A DNA stretch of 64,000 bases from an uncultured Christensenella sp. (GCA_949841595.1 CATKZB010000001.1:106418-170417); one strand, 5' to 3'; positions 1 through 8,527 are shown, numbered from the stretch's first letter. Notes: generated by a model from the letters alone, not told the origin. Translations and numbers: made by a program.

Positions 1-20
1 TATATTCTTTTTTTCATCAT
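1..20 (-). CDS. Start of a gene running off the left edge (phosphatidate cytidylyltransferase?)
   Basis: A reading frame starts with ATG ATG immediately at the uppS stop codon, 3 bases after a GGGGG ribosome-binding tract. Only six codons (M M K K R I) are inside the window. In Bacillota the gene after uppS is usually cdsA, which makes CDP-diacylglycerol in the membrane. The identity is inferred from gene order only; no sequence feature confirms it. Confidence 0.45.
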
Positions 21-724
21 TTACCCCCAAATCTTCTGTTTCTTTTTGAAAAAGCCAAAAGTGCCTTTTCAAGTTCTTTTTTATCAAAACTTGGCCAGCA
101 AGTTTTTGTGAAATAAAGTTCGCTATAAGCCATTTGAAACAACATGAAATTTGATATTCTCATCTCCCCACTTGTTCTCACAACCAAATCAACATCTGGC
201 GATGGTGCAGAATATAAATTTTCTTTCAAATTTTCAATTGTAATTTTCTTTTCGCCTTTTTCAATCAATTGATTAACAGCATGAACGATATCATCTCTTC
301 CACCATAGTTCATAGCCAAGTTGACCACAAGTCCAGTGTTATTTTTGGTTTCATCCATAACCCTTACAATAATTTCTCTGAGTTTTTCTGGAAATTTTGA
401 AACATCTCCCATTGAAACAAATTTGATATTTTTTTTGACAAAAGCTTTTTCATTATCTTTAACCAAGTTATAAGCTATGTCAAAAATATAATCTATTTCT
501 TCGGCTGACCTATTCCAATTTTCAGTTGAAAAGGCAAAAAACGAAGCATATTTTATTTCTTCATATTCTGCCAACACACTTATGATGTTTTTAAGAGCAA
601 GTCCCCCTTGTTTATGCCCAATCATCTTGTTGAGACCACGTCTTACTGCCCATCTGCGATTGCCATCCATAATAAAAGCAATATGTGTTGGAAATTTTTC
701 AATTTTGTTTTTCTTTTTAAACAT
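17..724 (-). CDS. uppS: Undecaprenyl diphosphate synthase (cis-prenyltransferase)
   Basis: This enzyme condenses isopentenyl diphosphate onto farnesyl diphosphate to make the C55 lipid carrier for cell-wall precursors. The 235-residue product has the family length. The catalytic MDGNRRWA motif is near residue 20 (Asp20), followed by GHKQGG, ENWNRS and the C-terminal block RTSGEMRISNFM...YSELYF, which carries the diphosphate-binding arginine. It acts on the cytoplasmic face of the membrane. It lies 34 bp after frr on the same strand and overlaps the next gene's start, so frr-uppS-(cdsA) is probably one transcript from the frr promoter. Confidence 0.97.
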   Translation of the reverse strand: MFKKKNKIEKFPTHIAFIMDGNRRWAVRRGLNKMIGHKQGGLALKNIISVLAEYEEIKYASFFAFSTENWNRSAEEIDYIFDIAYNLVKDNEKAFVKKNIKFVSMGDVSKFPEKLREIIVRVMDETKNNTGLVVNLAMNYGGRDDIVHAVNQLIEKGEKKITIENLKENLYSAPSPDVDLVVRTSGEMRISNFMLFQMAYSELYFTKTCWPSFDKKELEKALLAFSKRNRRFGGK

Positions 725-758
725 AACAACCTTTAAAAATTAAGTTTCGTTCTTTAGT

Positions 759-1325
759 TTAAACTTTCATGACTTCTTGTTCTTTTTCGTCACATTGTTT
801 ATCAGCCATTTCAGTATATTTGTCGATAAGTTTTTGAACTTCTTTTTCTGAAGCAGCATATTCATCTTCAGAAAGTTCTCCGTCTTTTTTCAAATCTTTA
901 AGCATATCCAAAGTGTCACGACGCACATTTCTCATAGCAACTTTGGTTTCTTCACAAATCTTTTTGACATTCTTGACAATTTCTTTTCTTCTTTCTTCAG
1001 TAAGCATAGGGAAAACCAAACGAATTGTCTTTCCATCATTTGTTGGAGTTATACCAATATCTGCTTGTGAAATTGCTTTTTCAACATTTTTAATTTGAGA
1101 AGCATCCCAAATATTTATGTTCAAAATTCTGGCTTCTGAAACCGTCACCGTCCCCATTTGAACAATTGGAGTTGGAACTCCATAATATTCCACCATAACC
1201 TTGTCTAAAATATGTGGATTTGCTCTTCCTGCTCTAATAACAAGATATTCGTTCTGTTGGTGCAAATATGCCTTTTCCAAATCTTGTTTGCAACTAGAAA
1301 AAATATCATCTACTAATTCGTTCAT
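759..1325 (-). CDS. frr: Ribosome-recycling factor
   Basis: RRF releases ribosomes from mRNA after termination, together with EF-G. The 188-residue protein covers the family: an N-terminal helix with VIRAGRANP, the VEYYGVPTPI...G loop, ISQADIGITPTNDGKTIRLVFPMLTEERR in the central region, and a long charged C-terminal helix. A clear AAGGAG site precedes the ATG. It has its own promoter (1355-1383), separating it from the unknown gene upstream. pyrH, the usual upstream partner, is not here. Confidence 0.98.
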   Translation of the reverse strand: MNELVDDIFSSCKQDLEKAYLHQQNEYLVIRAGRANPHILDKVMVEYYGVPTPIVQMGTVTVSEARILNINIWDASQIKNVEKAISQADIGITPTNDGKTIRLVFPMLTEERRKEIVKNVKKICEETKVAMRNVRRDTLDMLKDLKKDGELSEDEYAASEKEVQKLIDKYTEMADKQCDEKEQEVMKV

Positions 1326-1354
1326 AAAAACTCCTTTAAACTATTTTATTGTAT

Positions 1355-1383
1355 AGTATAACTGAAAAAAGATAAATTTGCAA
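1355..1383 (-). promoter_or_regulatory. Sigma-A promoter of frr-uppS
   Basis: On the minus strand TTGCAA (1378-1383) and TATACT (1355-1360) are separated by 17 bp. The -10 box ends about 30 nt before the frr ATG. Confidence 0.75.
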
Positions 1384-1400
1384 ACAAAATAAACTCAAAA

Positions 1401-1432
1401 CAAAAAGGATTGCAATTTGATTTGCAACCCTT
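1401..1432 (-). terminator. Rho-independent terminator of the 650-aa unknown gene
   Basis: Minus-strand hairpin AAGGGTTGCAA / TTGCAATCCTT (11 bp, one G-T pair, 6-nt loop) followed by a T-rich tail. It lies just after the stop at 1443. Confidence 0.8.
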
Positions 1433-1442
1433 AATTTAAAAT

Positions 1443-3395
1443 TTATTTTTCAAAAATATAATCATTATTTTTCACATCATTTTTTGCACCAGTGGTCTCG
1501 TTAATCGCTTTATTAAGTCCATTAAGTGATTTTGCAAGTTTTTGATTTCCAACCTTAACTATTTTTATTGTGTTAAACAATGATTCTTCGTTTTTAATCA
1601 TGAAACTATTTTCAACTGAATTAATAAATGGTTCTGAAATTTCTTTGACAATCAAATCGGAAATTGCAACCTTATCATCAAAAGTTTTTCCCAAATATTT
1701 CATCATTTTTTCAAACAATTGATCAGTGTTTGAATATTTTTTACCAATATTATAACGTTTCTGAATAAATGTATTTCTTAAACCATTCAAATTTTTTTCT
1801 ATTTCTTTACTTACCTTAATTTCATAAGTTTTTGCGTCAGTCAGATTCGTCACTCTTGCCAAAGCAAATCTTTTATTTTGTAAATTTTTAATATTTTGAG
1901 ATAATCTTGCAATTTCTTCTCTTTTTTGACTTAAAGTTATTTGATTATCTTTCAAAAATCTTGGTAAATCTTTTAACTTTTGACCATATCGTCTAATATT
2001 TTTTCTGAATTGTTTCTCACCTTTTGAAATTCTTAATTCACGATCTTCGATTTGTCCCCATAAATTGTTTAAAGATACATCTTCAGGATTGAATAAATCA
2101 TAAAATGTAAGCACCAAATCCCAATCATTTATTTCTTCTATCTTCAAATTTTGAACAATATTTGTATTCTCAAGCTTATTTAATATAATATCAACATCAA
2201 AATCAACGCTGTTGGCAAATAAAGATTTACCCAATTCAAAAAATCTTTCCAAATATGGATCATCTTGATTTTCTTCATCATGATCATTAATTTTTTCAAA
2301 CAAATCTTTGAGTTTATCTTGATTCATTCCCAAAACATATGGATTTTTCTTTATATATTCGGAAACTTTTGTTGAATCATCTTTAAAACTTGTTTCCAAA
2401 GTCAAAATATTTCCTATAAGGTTTTCATAAATATTGTCTCTTGGCGTTTGCCTTAAATCATCAAGATAAAGAGGTTTTTGAACAAGTTCATTTGCCAAAT
2501 TATAATATCTGTCATCATCAAAAAAAGATTTTAAATTAGTGCTTATATATTTATTTTTTGCTGACATTTCTTTTGCATTAATAAGAAGCAAAGAAGAATT
2601 GTTTTTTAACAAATTTCTTAACGTAATCAATTTTGCTTCAATGTCAGTAACAGTTTCGCTTTCAACTTTATCTGCTTTGACATTGTCTCTAAAAAACTCC
2701 AAAGCTTCATAAATTTTATCTGGAGTGCTGGTAAACAATGACAAGTTGTTCAACAAAAGTTCTTTTACCTCATCTACACTGTCATTAACTTTGAATAGAT
2801 TATATTTATTCACTCCATCAGAAATTTCAAAATTTTTTATCGTGTTGTAAATTTTAGAAATATCAAGATTACTTACTTTAGAAATTAGAGAAGAACACTT
2901 TTCAAAACAAGCAACAGTTTCTTTGTCAGTAAGCTTTAAAGTTTTTCTTAAATCCATAAAAATCTCATCAAAATAACGATCATATGCATTTACTTTAGTC
3001 TGTTTTTTATAGTCACTTTTAGTGTTTCCATCTGTCAAAACTTGATTGTAAATGATTTTATAAGCATTCACCCCTCTTGCAGTTGTTCTGACAAAAAGTT
3101 TTCTTAATCTTTCATGAGTTTCTTCTATTGTTTCATCATAAAAATTTTTATAATTCAATTTAGAAAGAAGAACCATACCAACTTTGCGTTTAAGTTTTTC
3201 ATCGACAACAAATTTTCCTTTTTCGTCTGTCAAATTAACAAATTTATCACAAGCAGGGATCAAAACATCAAGCATACAATGCAATCTGTCATAATCTTTT
3301 GGATAGAAAAACTTTTTCTCCACAAGTTTTTCAACTTCTTCTTGTGAAAGTGCAAAGTATTTTTCCATAACAGTGTAAAGTTCAGTTCTTTCCAT
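1443..3395 (-). CDS. Large helical protein of unknown function, possible mTERF-like helix repeats
   Basis: I do not recognise this 650-residue protein. It is charged, predicted mostly helical, and has no signal peptide or membrane segment. Three stretches (about residues 213-237, 263-293 and 345-369) share a 'NN/NP-xLxL-xx-KI/KL' helix-turn-helix look, for example KKNPYVLGMNQDKL, which resembles mTERF-type repeats; this is only a visual similarity. A Lys/Arg-rich coiled-coil-like part follows at about 455-520. A frame 25 codons longer exists, but a TTGACA-17-TATACT promoter lies inside it and an AGGAG site sits 4 nt before the ATG at 3395, so the shorter start was chosen. It lies between tsf and frr, the usual place of pyrH, with its own promoter and terminator. 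Confidence 0.8.
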   Translation of the reverse strand: MERTELYTVMEKYFALSQEEVEKLVEKKFFYPKDYDRLHCMLDVLIPACDKFVNLTDEKGKFVVDEKLKRKVGMVLLSKLNYKNFYDETIEETHERLRKLFVRTTARGVNAYKIIYNQVLTDGNTKSDYKKQTKVNAYDRYFDEIFMDLRKTLKLTDKETVACFEKCSSLISKVSNLDISKIYNTIKNFEISDGVNKYNLFKVNDSVDEVKELLLNNLSLFTSTPDKIYEALEFFRDNVKADKVESETVTDIEAKLITLRNLLKNNSSLLLINAKEMSAKNKYISTNLKSFFDDDRYYNLANELVQKPLYLDDLRQTPRDNIYENLIGNILTLETSFKDDSTKVSEYIKKNPYVLGMNQDKLKDLFEKINDHDEENQDDPYLERFFELGKSLFANSVDFDVDIILNKLENTNIVQNLKIEEINDWDLVLTFYDLFNPEDVSLNNLWGQIEDRELRISKGEKQFRKNIRRYGQKLKDLPRFLKDNQITLSQKREEIARLSQNIKNLQNKRFALARVTNLTDAKTYEIKVSKEIEKNLNGLRNTFIQKRYNIGKKYSNTDQLFEKMMKYLGKTFDDKVAISDLIVKEISEPFINSVENSFMIKNEESLFNTIKIVKVGNQKLAKSLNGLNKAINETTGAKNDVKNNDYIFEK

Positions 3396-3416
3396 AACAC
3401 TCCTATTCACACGATT

Positions 3417-3445
3417 AGTATAACCCAAATAATAGTTTTTGTCAA
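3417..3445 (-). promoter_or_regulatory. Sigma-A promoter of the 650-aa unknown gene
   Basis: Perfect TTGACA (3440-3445), 17-bp spacer and TATACT (3417-3422) on the minus strand. It ends 21 nt before the ATG at 3395 and rules out the longer upstream start. Confidence 0.9.
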
Positions 3446-3507
3446 GGTTGAATTTGACAAAATTCGACATTAGTCATTAAAAACAGTTCTTCCACACTCA
3501 AACCAAG

Positions 3508-3537
3508 AAAAAACACACTTAATTAAGTGTGTTTTGT
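3508..3537 (-). terminator. Terminator after tsf
   Basis: Long near-perfect inverted repeat AAACACACTTAA / TTAAGTGTGTTT followed by T's on the minus strand, directly after the tsf stop. Confidence 0.85.
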
Positions 3538-3541
3538 TAAA

Positions 3542-4195
3542 TTAGTTTCCGGCCATTTGTTTTGCAACTTCTTCAGCCAAATTGTCAACTCTCTTTTCAA
3601 GACCTTCACCAAGTTCATAACGAACAAATCTACGGATTGAAATTTTTTCTCCAATTTTCAAAGTAGCTTCCGTCAAAACATCTTTGATTGTCTTGCTTTG
3701 ATCTTTAACAAATGCTTGATTCATAAGGCAGACATCTTCATAGTATTTTTTAACTCTACCTTCAACCATTCTGTCAACGATGTTGGCTGGTTTGCCTTCG
3801 TTAAGTGCTTGAGCTCTCAAAATTTCTTTTTCATTTTCAAGCTCTGCAGGATCAACTTCTTCTTCTCTTACATATTTAGGATTTGCAGCAGCAATTTGCA
3901 TTGCGATATCTCTAACAAGAGCTTGGAAATCGTCACTTTTGGCAACAAAGTCTGTTTCACAGTTAACTTCCACCAAAACTCCGATTCTTCCACCCATGTG
4001 GATGTAAGAAGCAACCAAACCTTCAGAAGCAATTCTTCCTTGTTTTTTGTCTACAGCTTTAAGTCCTCTTTCTCTCAAAAGAACAATAGCTTTTTCAAAA
4101 TCTCCGTTTGCATCTGTGAGTGCCTTTTTGCATTCCATCATGCCAACGCCTGTTTGTGCTCTAAGTTTAGCAACATCTTGTGCAGTAAAACTCAT
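3542..4195 (-). CDS. tsf: Translation elongation factor Ts
   Basis: EF-Ts is the guanine-nucleotide exchange factor for EF-Tu. The 217-residue product starts with the UBA-like domain containing [16 protein letters not shown], followed by the exchange-core motif [20 protein letters not shown] at about 68-87. The C-terminal part is short, as in many Firmicutes; a coiled-coil insertion like that of E. coli is not seen. It lies 33 bp after rpsB on the same strand, ends at a strong terminator, and is probably expressed only from the rpsB promoter. Confidence 0.98.
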   Translation of the reverse strand: MSFTAQDVAKLRAQTGVGMMECKKALTDANGDFEKAIVLLRERGLKAVDKKQGRIASEGLVASYIHMGGRIGVLVEVNCETDFVAKSDDFQALVRDIAMQIAAANPKYVREEEVDPAELENEKEILRAQALNEGKPANIVDRMVEGRVKKYYEDVCLMNQAFVKDQSKTIKDVLTEATLKIGEKISIRRFVRYELGEGLEKRVDNLAEEVAKQMAGN

Positions 4196-4228
4196 AATAA
4201 ATCTCCTTTAAATTTTTAGATTTCAACT

Positions 4229-5110
4229 TTATTTTTCTTCAGCTTTAACTTCAGCAGTTTCTTCAGTTTTAGCTTCTTTTTTAGCAGCTGGTTTCTTTCT
4301 TGGTTTCTTTGCAGTTTTCTTTGTTTCTTCTCCTGCTTCAGCAAGTTCAACACTTGGTTTTGCTTGTTCCAAAAGACTTTCAAGGTCAACCTCTTCAGCT
4401 GATTCTTCCTCGTCTTTCTTCATAGAAACTCCTTCTCTAGCTTCAATAACTGCATCTGCAACAGCAGCAGCAATAAGTTTTACAGAACGAATTGCATCGT
4501 CATTTCCTGGAATAACGATTTCAACGCCTGAAGGATCACAGTTTGTATCAACAAGGCTGACAACTGGAATCTTCAAAATTCCTGCTTCATGAACACAGAT
4601 TTTTTCATTTGATGGGTCAACAACAAAGATAACTCCTGGAAGTTCTCTCATATCTTTGATTCCACCAAGATTTTTTTCAAGTTTGTCTCTTTCAGACTTA
4701 AGAAGAGCAACTTCTTTCTTTGGCAACAAATCAAATTCTCCAACTTTTTCCATTTGATTGAGTTTGTTGAGTCTTTCGATTCTGTTTCTGATTGTTTTGA
4801 AGTTTGTGAGTGTGCCTCCAAGCCAACGAGTGTTGATGTAGAACATTCCACATCTTTCTGCTTCTTCTTTAACAGCTTCTTGAGCTTGTTTTTTTGTTCC
4901 TACAAAAAGAACACTTTTTCCACTTGCAACAACATCACGTACAAAAGTGTATGCTTTGTCCACTTGTTCTGATGTAACTTCCAAGTTGATGATATGAATA
5001 TCATTTCTTGCAGTAAAAATGTATTCTTTCATCTTAGGATTCCACTTTCTTGATTGGTGACCAAAATGAACACCAGCTTCCAAAAGTTGTTTCATTGAAA
5101 TAACTGACAT
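4229..5110 (-). CDS. rpsB: 30S ribosomal protein S2
   Basis: S2 sits in the 30S subunit near the mRNA exit. The protein begins [19 protein letters not shown], the typical S2 opening, and carries [16 protein letters not shown] and [13 protein letters not shown]. The C-terminal 60 residues form a Lys/Ala/Glu-rich tail longer than in E. coli S2. A start 17 codons upstream is possible, but the AGGAGG at 8 nt before the ATG at 5110 and the family alignment favour this one. It is first in an rpsB-tsf operon with a leader of about 170 nt that looks structured. Confidence 0.97.
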   Translation of the reverse strand: MSVISMKQLLEAGVHFGHQSRKWNPKMKEYIFTARNDIHIINLEVTSEQVDKAYTFVRDVVASGKSVLFVGTKKQAQEAVKEEAERCGMFYINTRWLGGTLTNFKTIRNRIERLNKLNQMEKVGEFDLLPKKEVALLKSERDKLEKNLGGIKDMRELPGVIFVVDPSNEKICVHEAGILKIPVVSLVDTNCDPSGVEIVIPGNDDAIRSVKLIAAAVADAVIEAREGVSMKKDEEESAEEVDLESLLEQAKPSVELAEAGEETKKTAKKPRKKPAAKKEAKTEETAEVKAEEK

Positions 5111-5291
5111 AATTTTTCCCTCCTGTTTTTTGTCTTCCCCAAAGTATACTCTCAAACTCAACCCAAGATTTCTCTTTTAGACTCAGCCAAATTCAAAAAA
5201 TACTACAAAAATCAACCGACCAAATCCGTTTAGGCAACCGAATCTGAAATGCCCTTTGAGTGTTTATTTGTCCAATGACTTTGAGAGTATA
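5111..5291 (-). promoter_or_regulatory. Structured 5' leader of rpsB
   Basis: The transcript from the promoter at 5286-5314 would carry about 170 nt before the rpsB ATG. It holds an 8-bp hairpin (CAGATTCG / CGGATTTG, plus-strand 5221-5246, with G-U pairs). A perfect 12-bp DNA inverted repeat (TATACTCTCAAA) has one arm over the -10 region (5280-5291) and the other at 5145-5156. S2 autoregulation through rpsB leaders is known in other bacteria; the mechanism here is inferred. Confidence 0.5.
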
Positions 5292-5314
5292 TCACAACAA
5301 AAAAGAAAATGCAA
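5286..5314 (-). promoter_or_regulatory. Sigma-A promoter of rpsB-tsf
   Basis: TTGCAT (5309-5314), 17 bp and TATACT (5286-5291) on the minus strand. The -35 box lies inside the stem of the rlmH terminator. Confidence 0.8.
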
Positions 5315-5328
5315 GCAATTTTGCATTT
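5299..5328 (-). terminator. Terminator after rlmH
   Basis: Perfect 8-bp stem AAATGCAA (5321-5328) / TTGCATTT (5307-5314), 6-nt loop, then TCTTTTTT on the minus strand. Confidence 0.85.
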
Positions 5329-5342
5329 CTTAAAACATTTTT

Positions 5343-5801
5343 TTATTTATGATATGTTTTATTATTAATTATCGTAAAGGCACGATAAATTTGCTCAAGA
5401 AGCATAATTCTGAAAAGATTATGAGGAAAGGTCATAGGCGAGAAAGATATTTTTTCATTAACTATCATTTTAACTTTTTCACTTACTCCATAAGATCCAC
5501 CAATAACAAATGTGATTGTCGAAGTTTCTTGCATCAAATTTTCTATTTTTAAAGCAAATTTTTCGCTTGGAATTTCTTTGCTGTTGATGTCACACAAAAA
5601 AGAATATCCTTTAAGTTTCTTTAAAATTTCTTCTCCCTCTTTTTCCAAAATAAGTTGTGGATTATCAAGTTGATTTTGCTCTTTAATTTCTACGACATTC
5701 ACCTTGCAAAATGCAGAAAGTCTTTTCAAATATTCAGTTTGCTCTTCGCGAGAAAATTTTTCTTTCAAATTTCCAACACACACTATATTTATCGTTATCA
5801 C
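5343..5801 (-). CDS. rlmH: 23S rRNA pseudouridine-1915 N3-methyltransferase (RlmH)
   Basis: RlmH is a SPOUT-class methyltransferase that modifies helix 69 of 23S rRNA on the whole ribosome. The product (about 152 residues) has NIVCVGNLKEKF at the N-terminus, the knot motif TFVIGGSYGVSEKV and the C-terminal block FPHNLFRIMLLEQIYRAF...YHK, all typical. The start is taken as GTG at 5801, which overlaps the upstream stop as GTGA and has GGGGG 5 nt before it; a TTG four codons upstream is the alternative. It is the last gene of a run with two CPBP proteases and ends at a terminator shared with the rpsB promoter. Confidence 0.95.
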   Translation of the reverse strand: MITINIVCVGNLKEKFSREEQTEYLKRLSAFCKVNVVEIKEQNQLDNPQLILEKEGEEILKKLKGYSFLCDINSKEIPSEKFALKIENLMQETSTITFVIGGSYGVSEKVKMIVNEKISFSPMTFPHNLFRIMLLEQIYRAFTIINNKTYHK

Positions 5802-6952
5802 AACAGCCCCCAAATGAAAGTCATGAGAGTTACTATTGCAGACAATGCAACAGCACCAAACAAAAATATCTTGCTTTTTATGTCCATAGTGAATTTGTTT
5901 TTGTTTTCTTGTTGTTCTTCTTTAAGAATTATACTGTGAATATTTTTGTTAACAAACTCCAAAAATGCTTGCTCGTCGATTATCATAGGAGTTTCGACAG
6001 GCACATAATCTTCACTTTCCAACATTTTTGGTCTTCTTATTGCTTCAATTTGTTGAAAATAACTTTCCCTTATCATAATGTCTTTCAAATATTTTTGTCG
6101 TTTCACAAAATTATAAGCAAAACTGTCTCTCATCAACCATTTTGTTAATTCAATTGCAATCAAAACCAACAAGCAGAGCACCAAGAAAAACATAACAAAA
6201 CCTAAAACTGGATTTGAAAGCAAAAATTTTGAAATGCCTGAAAAAATATTGCCAACAGCCCAACCTTTTGCTCTTGCAAAAGACAAAAACACACTTGTTG
6301 CATTGTTCATAAAGTGCACAATAATGCAAGGCACAACAGATGAACATCCCCAGCACAAATAAGCTAAAAACAAACCGATTATTGTTGCATAGAAAAATTG
6401 TTCAATATTTAAATGCAAAAGTCCAAACAAAAAGCCAGAAATCAAAATGCTTTTCTTTATGCCAAGCATAGAATTGCCGTTCATCAGCATACCTCTATGA
6501 AAGGTCTCTTCGCAAACAGCTGGCAAAACAGCCGTGCAAATCAAACTTAAAAGAAGTCCCCACCAAGTTGCTGGCATTGAAGAGCCTCCTGTCGCATGCT
6601 TATAACCAAATAATGCAATAATTGAATTGAAAAAATTTGAAACATAAACATTCAAGAAAAAAACAACAAAACCTAAAATGATACTTAAAAAAACAGCTCT
6701 AACTGAAATTTTTTTGAAACAACAGAAATTCAAAAGTTCTTTAGGCTTTGCTTTTGTGAAAAGTTTCATCAAAAAAAGAGGTAAAAGCAGAATAATACCC
6801 ACTTGTGTGACGAGACTTAAAATATATGAGGCATAATTGCCCATAAATGAAAAAAGCCCATAATTTGAGCACACTCTGATGACAACCAAACATGCAAGAA
6901 CGATAAAATATATCAAATTGGTGTAATAATTAACTCTCTTCTCTTCAACCAT
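5798..6952 (-). CDS. CPBP-family intramembrane metalloprotease-like protein
   Basis: This is a multi-pass membrane protein of 384 residues with about eight hydrophobic segments. It carries all three CPBP (Abi, Rce1-like) motifs: EETFHRG, FGLLHLN and HFMNN. These supply the Glu/His/Asn metal-site residues of Rce1-type proteases. A soluble charged stretch of about 80 residues precedes the last membrane helix at the C-terminus. The substrate cannot be read from sequence. It follows a second CPBP gene by 28 bp and overlaps rlmH by 4 bp, so the three are probably co-transcribed. TTGGAG precedes the ATG. Confidence 0.9.
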   Translation of the reverse strand: MVEEKRVNYYTNLIYFIVLACLVVIRVCSNYGLFSFMGNYASYILSLVTQVGIILLLPLFLMKLFTKAKPKELLNFCCFKKISVRAVFLSIILGFVVFFLNVYVSNFFNSIIALFGYKHATGGSSMPATWWGLLLSLICTAVLPAVCEETFHRGMLMNGNSMLGIKKSILISGFLFGLLHLNIEQFFYATIIGLFLAYLCWGCSSVVPCIIVHFMNNATSVFLSFARAKGWAVGNIFSGISKFLLSNPVLGFVMFFLVLCLLVLIAIELTKWLMRDSFAYNFVKRQKYLKDIMIRESYFQQIEAIRRPKMLESEDYVPVETPMIIDEQAFLEFVNKNIHSIILKEEQQENKNKFTMDIKSKIFLFGAVALSAIVTLMTFIWGLL

Positions 6953-6963
6953 AGCAACTCCAA

Positions 6964-6977
6964 TACAATATATTGTA
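6964..6977. repeat. 14-bp palindrome between the two CPBP genes
   Basis: TACAATATATTGTA is a perfect palindrome in the 28-bp gap. Its core (CAATATATTG) recurs at 20015 and 49416, both intergenic. It may be an operator; this is inference. Confidence 0.35.
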
Positions 6978-6980
6978 CTT

Positions 6981-8003
6981 TTATCCCACCGTATTTATAA
7001 CAGTAATCACAACAGCAATCAAAATTCCACAAACCAAAGTCACAGGAAAAGCACCGATGTTTACTGAAGAAGCAACTGCTGGTTCGCCTTCTTTCTCAAC
7101 TTCAATTTTTGATTGTTTTTTCAAATAAAATCTGTAAATTACATACAAAATTGCAAAAGTAACAAGCGCCACAGCAACAGCAACAAGATGCATCCACCAT
7201 GCCATGCTTTCAAATGGTAAATTGATGATTTTCATCTCTTGCAAAAAACTCACAACGATTGTTGTTATGTTGTTGAATATATGGATTAGCATAGGATAAA
7301 TCAAATTGTTTGTCCTTTGCATAACTATGGCTAAAATGCAACCCAAAATAAATGGATAAATAAATTGTTGAATGTTTTGATGCATAAGAGCAAATAAAAG
7401 AGCACTCAAAAAAATGCTTGTAGTTGCTGAAAATTTTTCTTTCAATCCTTGAAAAATCATTCCTCTAAACAAAAGTTCTTCACAAATTCCCGGCAAAATT
7501 CCTGCAACAAGAAGATTTATAAACAACCAACCCACACTGTTTAATGGAAGTCCAATGCCGTTTTGTTTAAGACCAATTGCTCTAAACATACTGCCAAAAC
7601 TTCCTTCAATCAAAAGCATCAACCCCAAAACACAAAAAATGCCCACAAAAACAGAAAGAAGAGCAGTCCAAATATTTGTTTTTTTGAAAGACAAATTGCA
7701 TGAAGATTGTTTGATTCTGTTAACTTTGTTATAGCCAAAATAAATACAAAAGAAAATCACTTGTGTGAGAAGCACAAAAGGAATACTAAACCACAAATAT
7801 TTGTCAAACATCTCATTGATAATGTTAGTTCCTTCAGGAAATTGAACCCCACTTCCCTTGACAATAGCAAGAGATATATAACTAAACACAATTCCGACTG
7901 CAAAAGGCAAAATCAAGGCATAAAGATAGAGTTTCCCGGTATCTTTAACTGTGTAGAAATTTCTTCTTTGCAAAACCTTTTTAAATTCTTTTTCATTTTC
8001 CAT
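6981..8003 (-). CDS. CPBP-family intramembrane metalloprotease-like protein (paralogue)
   Basis: Second CPBP protein, about 340 residues with about eight membrane segments. Catalytic-type motifs are EELLFRG, FALMHQN and HIFNN. It resembles the downstream neighbour in length and motif spacing, so a tandem duplication is likely. The start at 8003 (MENEKEF) was chosen because a TTGTTT-17-TATTAT promoter ends 7 nt before it; the 12-codon longer frame would overlap that promoter. No Shine-Dalgarno is visible, so a leaderless mRNA is predicted. Substrate unknown. Confidence 0.9.
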   Translation of the reverse strand: MENEKEFKKVLQRRNFYTVKDTGKLYLYALILPFAVGIVFSYISLAIVKGSGVQFPEGTNIINEMFDKYLWFSIPFVLLTQVIFFCIYFGYNKVNRIKQSSCNLSFKKTNIWTALLSVFVGIFCVLGLMLLIEGSFGSMFRAIGLKQNGIGLPLNSVGWLFINLLVAGILPGICEELLFRGMIFQGLKEKFSATTSIFLSALLFALMHQNIQQFIYPFILGCILAIVMQRTNNLIYPMLIHIFNNITTIVVSFLQEMKIINLPFESMAWWMHLVAVAVALVTFAILYVIYRFYLKKQSKIEVEKEGEPAVASSVNIGAFPVTLVCGILIAVVITVINTVG

Positions 8004-8010
8004 AATCAAA

Positions 8011-8039
8011 ATAATATCACATATTTTAAGAAAAAACAA
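8011..8039 (-). promoter_or_regulatory. Promoter of the CPBP-CPBP-rlmH run
   Basis: TTGTTT (8034-8039), 17 bp and TATTAT (8011-8016) on the minus strand; 7 nt separate the -10 box from the ATG at 8003. Confidence 0.6.
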
Positions 8040-8048
8040 ACAATCTAC

Positions 8049-8077
8049 TGGACAAATTAAAGAAAATTGTTTAAAAT
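8049..8077 (+). promoter_or_regulatory. Promoter of tadA
   Basis: TGGACA (8049-8054), 17 bp and TAAAAT (8072-8077). The -10 box ends 6 nt before the ATG at 8084. It is divergent from the CPBP promoter. Confidence 0.7.
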
Positions 8078-8083
8078 AAGACC

Positions 8084-8527
8084 ATGAATATTTTTATGGA
8101 AGAAGCAATAAAACAAGCAAAAATTGCATTAAAAAAAGAAGAAGTTCCTATTGGCGCTGTTGTCGTGAAAGATGGAAAAATAGTTTCTAAGGGCTATAAC
8201 AAACGTGAAAGAAAAAAGAATGCGCTTATGCATGCAGAAATTGAAGCAATCAACAAAGCTTGCAAAAAATTGAAGGATTGGAGACTTGAAAATTGTGAAA
8301 TTTATGTCACTCTTGAACCCTGTCCTATGTGTGCTGGTGCAATAGTTAATTCACGTATTAAAAAAATCATCTTTGGTGCAAAAGATAAAACTTCTCAAGA
8401 CAATTTGTTTGAAAAAATAGTTTCAAGCACCCGACTTAATCACACATGTGAATATGAACAACTTTTTGAATATGAAAAAGAATGTTCCAAACTTTTGACA
8501 GAGTTTTTTAAAAAAAGAAGGAAATAA
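8084..8527 (+). CDS. tadA: tRNA-specific adenosine-34 deaminase
   Basis: TadA converts adenosine-34 to inosine in the tRNA anticodon loop, normally tRNA-Arg(ACG). The 147-residue protein has the zinc-deaminase motifs HAEIEA (catalytic Glu) and PCPMCAGAI, plus the family opening EEAIKQAKIALKKEEVPIGAVVV. There is no Shine-Dalgarno and the promoter is directly adjacent, so translation is probably leaderless; an internal ATG at codon 5 is the alternative. The same window encodes a tRNA-Leu with A34, a possible second substrate. A bidirectional terminator follows. Confidence 0.96.
   Translation: MNIFMEEAIKQAKIALKKEEVPIGAVVVKDGKIVSKGYNKRERKKNALMHAEIEAINKACKKLKDWRLENCEIYVTLEPCPMCAGAIVNSRIKKIIFGAKDKTSQDNLFEKIVSSTRLNHTCEYEQLFEYEKECSKLLTEFFKKRRK

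Noticed and set aside
3396-3470. 25-codon N-terminal extension of the 650-aa protein
   Set aside because: A TTGACA-17-TATACT promoter lies inside and the internal ATG has AGGAG; the extension is the promoter region read as protein. The same reasoning moved the starts of the ArpU-like (38903), SDR (9184) and LRR (43215) genes.
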